Assembly (NCBI RefSeq): GCF_000003605.2
Contig: NW_003106599.1
Span: 234,121-279,039 of the forward strand
Reading direction: 5' to 3'
Length of the DNA: 44,919 bases
Source: Saccoglossus kowalevskii
Taxonomy: Eukaryota > Hemichordata > Enteropneusta > Harrimaniidae
Shown: positions 23,107 to 34,808 of the stretch, piece by piece
Position numbering within the stretch: the first letter of the stretch is position 1
How the letters are laid out: each line of letters begins with the position of its first letter
Position numbers and translations under genes: made by a program
Notes under the pieces: model-generated
Told to the model about the DNA's origin: nothing
The model's input: only the letters and a program-made list of their open reading frames with translations
The model's database searches: none

Positions 23107-26100
23107 CAAGGTAGAGGAGAAAGTGTCTCAAAATCTTACACAATACAATAGCAAAAACGATAGCTTAACAAATTCGTGCGAGTCCACACGGCCAGCCACC
23201 GTATTGTTTAGATTTTCTCTGAAAGTATGGATAAAACCGCGTTATGATACAAGGATTTCCCAGACTGCTTTGCGAATGTGTTCTGTAATTCACCGCGACG
23301 GCCACCCTTGAACCATAGACTGAAAATCGTCTGTTAACAACAACTAATATATTATCAGTCGTTGCATCATATTAGGGAAAATAAGAAACATTTGTTGCTG
23401 CGAAAGTCAAATTTTGCCACTTATTTTCCCGATGTGAATAGACGTAGAAGCAATACTATGCAAAGTAGATAACTTGGCTATACCATAATGCAGTGCGATT
23501 CACCCACAAGCTGTAATAAGTAGTCTCGAAGGGAATTTGAAGTTCATTAAAATAACAATTTCTGACCGGTGATGGGGCAGAGTGGGTTAATAGCTAATGT
23601 ATAAATTAATTTGAAAACCAAGTACTTATTGTAATTACTACTAGTATATATTTATGGAGAAATTGATATTACTGGTTATTATTGTATTGAACTTGAAGAA
23701 TGTGTTATTTTTCTAAAAATCTTCTTTAATCGTTAACTTCAACATTTTTTTTCCGTATAATTTTTCGATATTTTATTTTAAAACAATAATAATAAAGAAA
23801 ATAATATTTCGTCCAGAATTAACAAACAATTATTGAAAAATATTCATGAAAAACAATTTTTGTCTTGAAAATGGTTGTCGTTCAGCGAGTTGAAGATAAA
23901 AAAAATGATTAATTAAATTTCTGCATAGTACAGTTTCAACAAAGCTGTGTGTATATGAACCAGGCTGTGTATACTTATGAATAATTGGTAACCTATCTTA
24001 CGATTTTTCCCGCCAAATGAAAAAACTCCTGATTGTGAATGAGGTGTTCAACATTAACTATTACAGTCACGTGTTTCTTCCGATCCGAGTACGATAAACA
24101 AAATACGAAGATTTGAACTCGTGTAATTATAAACTTCAACGGTATTTCTCATTTTTTGTCAACTTTAATGTCCTTGACACGCAATGAAATTTGTTGTTGG
24201 CGCTAACATCTCAACTGCAATGCCACATGGGAAAAATTAATCAAAAAGTTGACAAGCGTAGAGCGAGAAATACGCGACCTGACCCGTTATGATAGTCCAC
24301 CCCTGCGAATGACGGGAATGAACTTGGACTCATTTGTCAATTCTGGTGATGACAGACTCGTCAGAGTAATTAGACGGCGGGTTGCTGTACCATAAATTTA
24401 AAAAAAAACCGGTTTGTCGTTCGTCATTACACGATGCCATTGACCCTGCGATATTCACAGGTCAAACCATACGGCACGAGTCGCCATGTTAATTCCATTA
24501 CAACGCAACTTTTAGTTCATTATCGTGTTCGCCATATCTCAACCCTTCGACAGAGTTGAGAACTGTGACCTCGTTTCGTTCACCGAAGATTGCTCGGACA
24601 CCCTGGTATACTGCCACCAGTCAGCCATTTCTGCCTTTTGAGAAAACGATCCATTCTTTAATTTTGCCGGCGGTTTTTTTCAAGTTCGAGTAGAAACAGG
24701 TCGCTATCAAATATTAATCCTCACGCAATGACCATTTATCTCTAATTATCTATCTACTATTAATATTATTACCTCAGTACTTTGGATGTAGCTAGCTATC
24801 CGGGAAAGGCGGGAAAACACACACCGATTGGCAAGCGCCGTTCTTTTGTTAAAAAAAAAAAAAACGGCACACACATGACCGCCCTCCCGTGTCGAGTTGA
24901 CGCTGCCAAGAGAGTATATGGAATACAGATCAGGCTACCGTGACCTACGTGCATAGTATTCACAGACTACGCCAAACAAAATGGCGGCCACCAGTTTCCC
25001 GCGAGACAGATACAACTAACCCAACCTACAGTTCAGCTAGCAGCTCTTGTTACTTACCGTCTGCGCGTGTGTGTTCGCGTTGACGTCCTCTTCTCAAATC
25101 GACCCCGTTCAAGAATCCGAACTAAAATGAGCTAGAATAAATAATTTTTTTATCCTACACAAGATCGGTAATAAAATATAAATTATCATTTGACGTGTGT
25201 TGTGCAAACAGTTTGGCAAAAGTTTAACTTGGACTTGGTCATATGTTTATCTACCGTCTGCGATCGACTTGATACGAATTAATTTATTTCTTAAATTTCC
25301 ACAAAATATTTTTTACATTTGTATTTCTGTTTCAAGCACAGATTAATATTCGTCAAACTTTTTGGCGCGTGGGCGATTTTGTTATTTTTTCGCCAATGTA
25401 ATGTCTGTGTTTACTCAGGCCACCGATAGTGGCAGATGCGGTTACATTATGCAAATTAGGTGACCCGTGTCAATGATCGGTCCGAACTTGCCACACATCG
25501 CAGACAGTACAAAACGTACCAACAATCACACAGACTAAGAGGTCATTCTTTCGTTTTCTCAAGGAAATGTTTCCAACGACAACGGATCTCCTTTAATGGC
25601 AGCGTCGCATTCTCGTCTCGACACGTCTTAAATTCTCGTTAAGTTTTGTCTGTTTTATCGTCAATAATTCAGTTTTTTGGCAATTTTATGCTCTCCTGTC
25701 GAATCCGGAATTTACAGTTAACGATATGGAGCTTGTAAAACCAGTACCGCCTGCGATAAGGGGGTATTAAACTTTTCCGTTGCTAGGCCACGGATAAATG
25801 TCAATGTGTGCTTCACCCCAAGGTACTGCCTGTACCACCCTATGTCCCATCGCCGTTTTTATTCACATTCTTAAATAATTGTATTCAACTTGAACGTTTC
25901 TAAATACCAGAACCACTTAATATTCAATGTAAACAGCTAGTATGCAGAAGTATTAAAAAGGCGACAATAACAATTTATAAATATTTATGAATTGTTTTAT
26001 TTCAATAAGTGAATCACACTCGTAATAATCGCAACACGACAAAATGGCGGATTAACTACACAACTATGAGACCTAAATACAACAATTTTAAACTATTTTC

Positions 26101-28407
26101 GTTATCGGTTACACATGTTATCACGTCTTAAAATCGAAGATAAGAGATGTGACTGTGTATAACCGAATACGTCTTTTGTCTACAAATATTTTTACAACCG
26201 AATTATATGTCGTATTTCATCGCTTACCGACGTTTGATGTGACTGGGGCCTAGAGGGTGTCCCCTTGTCCCCAATATCGGTGGGGTTACTGAGCAAACAA
26301 GACTACAATTTATAACCAATGCACACTCATTGCAAAGCTTTAGATACAGCCTTGAAGCGATTTATAAATGAAATAGGACATTTGGTCGGCCCAAAGGTCG
26401 CGCTCGTAGCCGATTTATTTTATTTATAGCGTTGTTAGCAGTCCGGACCCGCAGTCGAAGCCCCGATCATCAGCCCGAACGCAGGTGTGCTGGCCTCCCG
26501 ATCAAGTCACCGCGATGCAGCTACGTTTTTTTATCTTTCTCAGGCGAAGATGTCTGATTGCTTCCTGCGATGGTCCACTAAGGCAGACGACCACTCCACA
26601 ACTGTTGATGTTTTGCTTGTGCCGCCAACTTGACAAGTTCGGGCTGCTGTTGATACGATGTGAGAGGTGACGAAGATACATAGTCGTTTGAACAGCTCTG
26701 CCACGCCTAGCATATTCTTCTTGATGCCCGGTAAACTCAATCAGGCATACTGACAGCGCATTGACGTAGTCTGTGTCGTATTGACACCGCTGTGAGATTT
26801 TGATTTGGTAATTGTACATCATTTTGCTTTCAAATTTGAAATTTCGTTGAAAAAACCTGACTATAGTAAAAGCGGGAATCTCCGCCGAAGCTGATCGTTT
26901 TCTTTTTCATTTCTAGCGTTTCAAAATGTAGTCTTATATGGTGCCTTTTATTATCCTAAAGCCCATTTTAACAATGATAAGTCCGTTGTGTCGAATAATT
27001 ACAGTTCGCAAAGCTGCAATTTCTAAAACGCGCCGAGATTGAAACGCGGGATTGACACACCCCGATTTGTTAACTGGAGTAGGGTTAGGACTTTCTATCT
27101 ACGAACGATGTGTGCATATACTAATGTAGTGCGGACGTGTGGAACGTGTCACCTTTATGACCCCTTAGCATAGCTGCCCTACATTGTATTTTGACATTGA
27201 AGCGGCAGTCGCATTTTATCAAAAAAAATATACAAAAAAGGGGAACAAAAAAAGTAGTCAATCCGTGTATATTCAATCGCATGTGTAAATATATTCCTGA
27301 ATTTGATAATAAATTAGTAGACGTACTATATGCAGGAGAAGGGGTGACAAAGCGACATTACGCGAATATATCAGTATAAAATAATTTATTATGATCAGGA
27401 ACCCTCAAATTTGTAAAAAAAAAAAAATATATGTATGTATTTCTGAATACGAGTTTCCATATTTCGCGTTCGCGTTTTTGTCCCGCGGACTGATACGCCG
27501 ACCAATGCCTCGGGCTTTGCGTATCTTGATCGACTCGGAAAACTGATGAAGGCGACTTCTGTCTTGACAAGGATTCCCAAACTGCCTCGATTTTGACCTG
27601 TAATGAGAACAATGCCGAATTAATTATGTGTGTTACCAATCTTTGACTACCTTCCCAACTAGCGATGCATGCATAGCAAGTCCCGTGGCAAACCAGATGC
27701 AATCGGCTAGCGATTCATTCATTAAATAAATTGTTTTTAATTATGAAAAGTACCAGTTTACGTACGCGGTCGCCGTTGCTGTTCGGATGCCCTGTTCTCG
27801 TGTGGATATTTCTCAGTTTCTACACAAACTTATATAACATTTCGGAAAAAAAATCTCTTGATAAGTCGACAGGGGCGATACAATGAATTTAATATTATCA
27901 TTTTTTGACGCAGTTTCGTGAGACATGGTGTCCACCCTTTGTATAGATAAACATTTCAAATTTCGAACTACATACTACCCACTCCCTGCTCGGATGATGC
28001 TTAACCATAAACCGTTCTTTGAGCAATAAAATAACCGCTGTGCATAGCTATCCCAACAAAATGGGGTCGGGCAAAAATGAACACTATAGTTATAACCTAC
28101 CAACTGTAAATTCATGCGTAATGTTTTTTGTACTTTACAATCTGTTTGCAAAATATTCGTGTTTCTGAATGTATGTTGCACTTATTGGACATTTTTTTTT
28201 TCTTTTTGCATTCTAAGTACGAATTGCAAACTTATCATAGTGCGCAATTCGGTGAAACAGTTAAACAGTTACATGCTGTTGAAGCGGGAGTTATTTGACA
28301 TAGACATTGAACAAAATTTTTAAATAAATGTATGTTTTGCACCAAAACGATGGCGGGAAAAAAATACGTCTTTTGTGCAACGAAGACGCCAGGTGATATA
28401 TCTCCAC
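23107..28407. other. Intergenic DNA upstream of mir-10
   Basis: I see no supportable gene. ATGGCGG occurs at 24981 (inside AAAATGGCGGC, a full YY1-type match), 26044 and 28350, and CACGTG at 24068. The primary mir-10 transcript probably starts somewhere here or further upstream, but no convincing promoter can be chosen by eye. Confidence 0.5.
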
Positions 28408-28480
28408 CAACCTCTACCCTGTAGATCCGAATTTGTGGTACGTACATTTTCACGAATTCGTTTCTACCGGTGACAGGTAG
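28408..28480 (+). ncRNA. mir-10: mir-10 microRNA precursor
   Basis: The hairpin carries the mature 5p arm at 28415-28437, beginning UACCCUGUAGAUCCG and matching the canonical bilaterian miR-10 over its full 23 nt as I know it. The opposite arm, about 28452-28473, begins ACGAAUUCGUUUCUACCGG and pairs with it: CGAAUUUGUG with CACGAAUUCG, and UAGA with UCUA. A loop of about 13 nt lies between. miR-10 post-transcriptionally represses Hox and other mRNAs. Its position downstream of Hox5 on the same strand is the ancestral bilaterian placement and supports both calls. The first base is U, as in chordate and protostome miR-10. Precursor edges are approximate. Confidence 0.96.
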
Positions 28481-29432
28481 CTGCGAGGACACAACAACAC
28501 CGAGGCCGCGGCCTAATTCGTCATCATAGTCCCGCCATTGTGATACGATGTGACACATCTTTTATCTTCTGTATTTACTAGCGTTATTCACTTTTTTTCA
28601 AGCGAATAATAATATGAATCTATATAACACAGTGGTGTAAGTTGTCGTTTGTGTGTACGTGTAGCCAGCGTTTCTGAACGCGTCGATGATTGGTAAAACG
28701 GACGGGTGTCAGACTAACACGATGCCCAAGGTGGGCGCAACATGCGACCGCGTTGTGTACTATTTCTTTAAAACAATAGATCGACTAAAAGGGGCAATAA
28801 AACAGTGACAATTATCATTACAATCGGAGCGCTAAACATCAAAGTGAACGGAGTGTCATTACCACTACCCTAGTTACTTTTTATTTGAAACGCACACGCC
28901 AAGGAAAGTCGCATTTATTTAACAGCTGCGTCGTCAACTAACTGTGTCTTCAGCTCACCTTGAAAATCGATCTTTGTGTGTGTTTTTTTACGGAAAAATC
29001 AATTTAAATGGAAAACAAATTCGGCAACGAGATATTAGCTTTGTACGCCTCATTCGGGCAGCGACTTTTCAAATAAAACACGCACATTTTGCCCGATTTC
29101 GATCGCGAAAGCAATTTTAAGCAAGTAAAATAATCTCTGTATTTTGTCGTTAACGAATACGTAATATTAACTAACTGCCGCTATCATTGTCATGCATGGA
29201 TGGCAATTTAAAATTGTTGCTGTTAGTTTCAAATGAGTCGAACATGTTATATCCCTGCTTGGCTTGCTTAAGTCGGAACTTTCCCGCCAATAAAGGCGCT
29301 TTGCATAGAGAGATACTCTAGCTATTCTCGATTTATATAGACATTTAACATTGACGATATTCCTCTGATTCGAATAAAATCGTGTATATACATAAATTGT
29401 CATTTATTTATTTATTTTAAAAAAGATAGAAC
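28481..29432. other. Intergenic DNA just downstream of mir-10
   Basis: I see no gene. CCGCCAT at 28532-28538 forms an inverted pair with ATGGCGG at 28350-28356 on the other side of the hairpin. The rest is A+T-rich single-copy sequence. A minus-strand open frame over mir-10 is a shadow. Confidence 0.5.
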
Positions 29433-29448
29433 GAGAGAGGGGGAGAGG

Positions 29449-29518
<70 letters not shown>
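29433..29518. repeat. (GA)n microsatellite
   Basis: An impure GA/GGGGA stretch runs into 34 uninterrupted GA units at 29451-29518. On the minus strand it reads as a Ser-Leu repeat, which is not a protein. GA tracts can bind GAGA-type factors in arthropods, but no such role is supported here. Confidence 0.95.
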
Positions 29519-29522
<4 letters not shown>

Positions 29523-30971
29523 TTCGTACTCGACACGACATAATGATGGGCTGCTACGGTATATCACAGTGTCAAATAACATTATATACATTGTCAGTGA
29601 CAACAGTTACCACACTATTGCGACAGTTTCAGCAGTCCTATCACATCACACTCCAGTCAGTTACACCTGTGTCGGCAAATATGCCGCCAACGAACCCATT
29701 TTCGTTCAAAACGGATGCAACATCCAATGTACCTAGTAAAATACCGACGGTTCGACAGAGTCAATAGTTGTATACGAAATTATACTACGAATTATTTTGT
29801 GGGGTTAAAATGTGAATTACAAAATGCAGAATTTGCAGTGTCGCCTTGTTCAAATTTGATAAATTCCTTGCCATGGAGACGGGGAGATTCGAAGGACGCA
29901 GGAAAACCCACACGTAAGAATCATGGTGTCGATCGCCTCAGCTATCTATCCATGTAGAACAGAACGTGGAAAACAGCTTTTGCAAATGTTGTGTCGGCTT
30001 CGAAGATGAAACACAAATGTTTTTTTTTTTCTGTTTTTTTTTTGTTTTTTTCAAGATGCAGTTTTTCTGTTTAACATGGTTTTTTCTCTACACATGCTTA
30101 CTGCCTCGCTTCATGGCCCACCATATTGTCTGCTTTCTGTGGCTGAGATCAACCCTCTCACAAATGGCTGTCTAATATCATACCCAGAATCGCTGTCATA
30201 TTTCACCACTTAAATGCGATTTTAAAATTTGGCTGATCGAGGTATTTTTTATAGAGTGAATTACGACATCACAGTTCGATAACAACACAATTTCGTTAGT
30301 TTAGTCAGGGGGGGGGGTGCAAGGCATACTTTGATGTTGACGTAGACCCGGCCTTGCAATGCTCACTATGCCGTGCAATGTTTTGAAACTGCGTTACCTG
30401 TATCTCGAGTGATAGATGTTGTTAGGACATATCCCTCGTTTCACAATTAAAGTGCGTATTTAAGTCACAGAGCGACGGGAGACGGTCCGATTTCGGGTAC
30501 AGAGTCGACAGGTGGAGAGCACAATTGTGGTGTACAGCGCACCCGAATTTGAATCAGTTCTAGACTGTTTGTAGGGTAACCCCGACTGATAAATGCTGGA
30601 CTAACTCGGACAAATATCAGAAGCCAGTTAAAAACAATAAATTTTACAAAGGGTCGAAGACGTCACAAGACGCCGGGTCAGTCCCCGACCGGCGGACCAG
30701 AGTCCGTCCGATAAATCTTCACCAACCTTGGAAACCTCAGAAATGCGCCTTTTCATTCAGCCCAAACCGACTCGCATTTTCACACGTATTTGTTAAAGTT
30801 GTTCTCGCAAATTGTACATTTTTTATTAGGTTTCGTTCGTTTGTTTAAGGTTTTATTGACGGGAAGAACTTGAATTATGTATGACGTCGACTGACGTGAA
30901 GGTGGTATTCTACATATTCAGAGTTAGTTGTATGTAGATTTGGTCGACATTTTCTCAGATAAAGGATGCAT

Positions 30972-30985
30972 TGACCCCGTGACCA
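30972..30985 (-). promoter_or_regulatory. Near-perfect DR2 element
   Basis: The + strand reads TGACCC-CG-TGACCA, or TGGTCA-CG-GGGTCA on the minus strand. One half-site is perfect and the other departs from RGGTCA only at its first base. It lies about 2.5 kb downstream of mir-10. A lone AGGTCA follows at 31017-31022. Confidence 0.3.
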
Positions 30986-32170
30986 GACAAGTAAACTGCG
31001 TACACAAATTCACCAAAGGTCATTTTTTCCTTCACGATTGTCGTCTGCTAAAATAACATGTATATTTCTGACGGCCTTAGCATAAAAAAGATGAAGATGT
31101 ATATATATACTTTTAGATTGCAAATAGAATATTCAAAAATGACAAATTTTTAAGTAAAAATATAACTGATATAAATAAAAACGTCAAAGAGTTTTTTTTT
31201 GTTTTTTTTTTTGGTGGAATTTGTTTCACTTCGTGAGTCTGGATCATACTAAGCCGGTCATGTCACTTACAAACTCATAAATTCAGCTTTGTTTATGTCG
31301 CGTTCAATTATCGGGCGGCAGACGACACTCAAAAACTAGAGCCACATAAATGTTCCCCGATTTTCCGATAGTGACGTGTTCTTGCTTCTTGCATACTAAT
31401 TAGTCCGTCTTTTTCATTTCATCCACCTCATCGAAGTATAATTACGGATTTAGCCTCACTTATGTCTGTCTCGGGGTCAACTCCAGTTGAAATCCGCTGT
31501 AAGTCGTAAAACTTTACGACCATCTCCTCAATGTTTTCACAATGATCGTATGTATGTTTGTTTGTTAACACATTCCTCAGGTAAACCAAAAAAAAAAAGA
31601 GAGCACGGGTGTGTGTATATCCCGTGTATCGTCCTCGTCCGAGAAATAACGGCATTTGGTTTTGAGAAAGTTGTCGAAAAAGTCGAAAATCTTGAATATG
31701 GTTTCTATAATGTATTCACAATTAACAATTCATGGATGGAGACAACCCATTCCTACTGATATGTTTTCTATATATATCCATAAACTTATCCTACTAGATT
31801 ACAATTTGCGATAGAAGCTACCAATTTGAATCCAGAGATGCCGCACCACGTCGAATCTCCCCCCACTTTCAATTATTTGTAAATAATTGTGTGCAATATA
31901 ATCAGAACAATGTTGAGTTTTGTTGGTTTTATTTATAGATAGTTGGCTCAGTCTGCGCACGCGCACTGGAGCAAGTTTTGCACGTCCATGGCGACGGGCT
32001 GCACTTGTGCGTTGACATCATATTTGCAGTTGCGTATTTCAAAAACATCGCAAGGAGAAATGAATGACTCTATATTTTTATACTGAAATGAAAGATGTGT
32101 GAGTGTGACATCGAGTGTTTGTTCGATGTCTGGCCTTGACACATGTGAGCTACTTCTCACTAAATTTTCT

Positions 32171-32194
32171 TCACGTGACGGGGTCACGGGGTCA
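32171..32194 (+). promoter_or_regulatory. TCACGTGA E-box abutting a perfect DR2 (candidate RARE)
   Basis: TCACGTGA (32171-32178) is followed two bases later by GGGTCA-CG-GGGTCA (32181-32194), two perfect RGGTCA half-sites with a 2-bp spacer. The arrangement arises from a tandem GGGGTCAC. DR2 is a standard RAR/RXR element. The site lies about 3.7 kb downstream of mir-10 and upstream of the expected Hox4. Binding is inferred, not shown. Confidence 0.45.
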
Positions 32195-33754
32195 CCGAAA
32201 CCAACATCGTGCAAACACATCGGATGATTTATAACATTTACACCTGTGTTTGTCGTCATAGTAACAACTATCCTCGACAGTTACCGAGGTGGCGCAGTTC
32301 ACAAAAAGTCTCAGGGATTTAGTTGTCGTGCTCCCCTTCGCGACAGGTGTGCCGGCATAGTATTGACGGGGGATTTTTCTCGGGGCGGGGGGGGGGGGGG
32401 CTATGACGTATCATTGTAAGACACGTGTGGCTGGAGAGGGCAGTCGTCATGTTTTTCCTGTTACAGAGTATTACCCGGCGTAACACCCTTTTATGTAACA
32501 AAAACGTAAATTTTTATTAAGTGAAAGTTCTTTTTTCATCGGTTCTCATTATGAATATGTGCACGTTCTTGTTGTTATGGAAACACGACAGTACATGTCA
32601 TTCACAGCAAAATGCGTGACCACTTTGATCTTTTGGTATTATATTTATTTATTTTTTTTTTTTATTAGACGCATAAAATCCTTAGGAAAGGATAAAAAGG
32701 GTCTTACAGAAAGAAATTAAAAAACTACAATCTAAAAATAAAAACAAAAAATAAAAACTTTTCTAAAAATATAAAACAAATCAAAAACAATAAAGACAAT
32801 TTGCAGTCAATGATGAATATAGAATATAGAATGAACACACAATGTAGCCTAATACACTGATAGTTGTTGCTGTTTTGTTCCATAGCTGTTTTTTTTAGGA
32901 AGACAGCTAAGGCTGGTGCTAGAGTATGGTTTCCCCGAATCAAAATGAATTTATTCTGACTATTTTCTTTATCAAAATTTGGAACTTTATTTTGTGCTGT
33001 CAGGAATAATTCGTCTCTATGGTGATTGTAAGCTGGACATTACATTACAAAATGTTGATCATCCTCATTAAGACGACGATGTTCGGACGGTAGATGATTA
33101 TGGTGCGAGCCTGTTTTTGTTGGTTGGGTGGTTTCTTTTTTTTTGTTGAAGTGTTTGTGGTAATTATATACAGTATATATATCTTCAATCATTATCGAGA
33201 TTCTCGTTGAATAGATCCAATCTTTCTTGAATATAGGTTGTTATCGTCGGCGTTTCTCCGTTCGATTTAAACTCGAACTTTGTTTGACTAATTTGCGGTT
33301 TCAGATATTTTTAAATTATGACTAACAATGTATTGTACCTCATTCCCTCATTGCCTTCCCGAAACACCAGATCCAAATAATATTTTAAATTAATCTGTTT
33401 CGCTGTCAATAGTATATTTACAAATTTCTTGATATTCGAGGAAAACAATTGTTGAGAAATCAAACATTTGTTCTTTGAAAAACGAATATTTAGGCCCGAA
33501 TAATTTAAGATGATATCATTTTGACAACACGCCGCACGAGGGCGCTATTATAAATATGGACAACCTGGCACTACATACATACACTCGCCCAATGGTGGTG
33601 ACATATTACGGGCTGCCCCGAGGCGGACGGGAAATGTTTAATTTACAGTAACCAGTTCCGCTCAGTCGCCATACAGACATCGCTATTAAAATACAAAAAC
33701 TACAAAAGTACATTTCACGGTCAAAAAGACTACTATTTTTTTATTCAAAGAAAG

Positions 33755-34094
33755 TTTCTGCAATGTTACATGCATTTATGTTTCTGCAATGTTACATGCA
33801 TTGATATTTCAGCAATGTTGTATACATTAATGTTCTGTAATGTTACATACATTAATGTTTCTGTAGTGTTACATACATTAATGTTTCTGTAATGTTACAT
33901 ACATTAATGTTCTGTAATGTTACATAGTTTAATATTTCTGCAATATTTCATACATTTCTTTGATGTTTCACACATTAATGTTTCTGTAATTTTACATGCA
34001 TTTTTCATATAATAATGTTACATACATCAAGGTATGTAATGTTGNNNNNNNNNNNNNNNNNNNNNNNNNNNNNNNNNNNNNNNNNNNNNNNNNN

Positions 34095-34133
<39 letters not shown>

Positions 34134-34198
34134 ATGAATGTGTCTGTATTATTACATACATTAATGTTTCTGTAATGTTGCATACAATTCTGTAATGT
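33755..34198 (+). repeat. About 25-bp minisatellite containing an assembly gap
   Basis: Imperfect tandem units of about 25-26 bp, typified by TTTCTGTAATGTTACATACA, start at 33755. The array is interrupted by the N gap and a poly-A run and resumes after it to about 34198. Units vary by a few substitutions and small indels. True array length is unknown because of the gap. Confidence 0.9.
34045..34094. other. Assembly gap (50 N)
   Basis: Exactly 50 N lie inside a tandem repeat and are followed by 38 consecutive A (34095-34132). The round number suggests a placeholder rather than a measured size. Any open frame crossing it is an artefact. Confidence 0.98.
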
Positions 34199-34679
34199 CA
34201 CGATATACACGATGTCATGTTGTGTTTCTCCACGCACCACATGGAACATGTGATGGAAATGATGGAAATGCTTCAAAGAACCGATAAAATGACGACCAGT
34301 GCTCTAATTATCACTAATACTGTCTCCGTCGATTTGTGGGGGGGGGGGGCATAAATATAATGACTCTCAGTAAAATATGACGTCATCTAATACAAAAATC
34401 GAAAACGGATCGAAAAAAATTTTGTAAATATAATCTAAAACGTCAGTGTTTTTGTTTACGTGCTGGATAACGTATTCCACTTTCTGCTAAGAATGTAATT
34501 TGTATGTTGATAACAGAACAAAAGTCTGTTTCCACACACACTTGTTATCTAACTACATCGATATGTATAACGTTGCTTACAGTCCACATGATGTACATTC
34601 CCCAAATTATATTTGAATCAATTATTTTTCAACTCTACTCAAAACTACACATAAGGAAATAAAGAATAGTAACATTTAA
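34199..34679. other. Short intergenic segment
   Basis: I see no gene or recognisable element apart from a poly-G run near 34337. It ends at the second miniature transposon. Confidence 0.5.
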
Positions 34680-34804
34680 AGGGCGGCAGTCGTCGTGCCG
34701 CGTCATGTTCGATATGGGACTCATAGCGACGTATACAACGCGTGTAAAATACATTGTTTGTTTACATGAAATTCGAACACGCGCTGCGCGACGATAACTG
34801 CGCT
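34680..34804 (+). mobile_element. 125-bp TTAA-flanked MITE, copy 2
   Basis: Same length and orientation as the copy at 22978, flanked by TTAA at 34676-34679 and 34805-34808. This copy has GCGCGACGATAACTGCGCT at its right end, which pairs slightly better with the left end (GTCGTCG block). It differs from the other copies at a handful of positions, and its internal frame is broken by TAA near the right end. Confidence 0.85.
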
Positions 34805-34808
34805 TTAA

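Larger units (their letters stand above)
29519..33754. other. Intergenic DNA with candidate nuclear-receptor elements
   Basis: No gene can be supported. The segment includes an RFX X-box-like palindrome (CTTGCCATGGAGAC, 29867-29880), a near-DR2 at 30972-30985, an E-box plus perfect DR2 at 32171-32194, a poly-G tract near 32384-32400 and a second X-box-like site (32571-32584). Short open frames on both strands show no domain. Confidence 0.5.

Noticed and set aside
21693-23915. TGATTAAT-type Hox/Pbx sites at 21693 and 23906
   Set aside because: Such A+T-rich octamers are expected several times in 45 kb by chance, so they are not evidence of autoregulation.
28235-28558. 107-codon minus-strand frame across mir-10
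   Set aside because: It is antisense to a confident microRNA hairpin and has no recognisable product.
29412-29603. Ser-Leu-rich minus-strand frame
   Set aside because: It is a direct translation of the GA microsatellite.
33532-33545. CGAGGGCGC as a CTCF site
   Set aside because: At least three mismatches to the core consensus.
33992-34276. Minus-strand frame through the gap
   Set aside because: It is created by poly-A and N bases.
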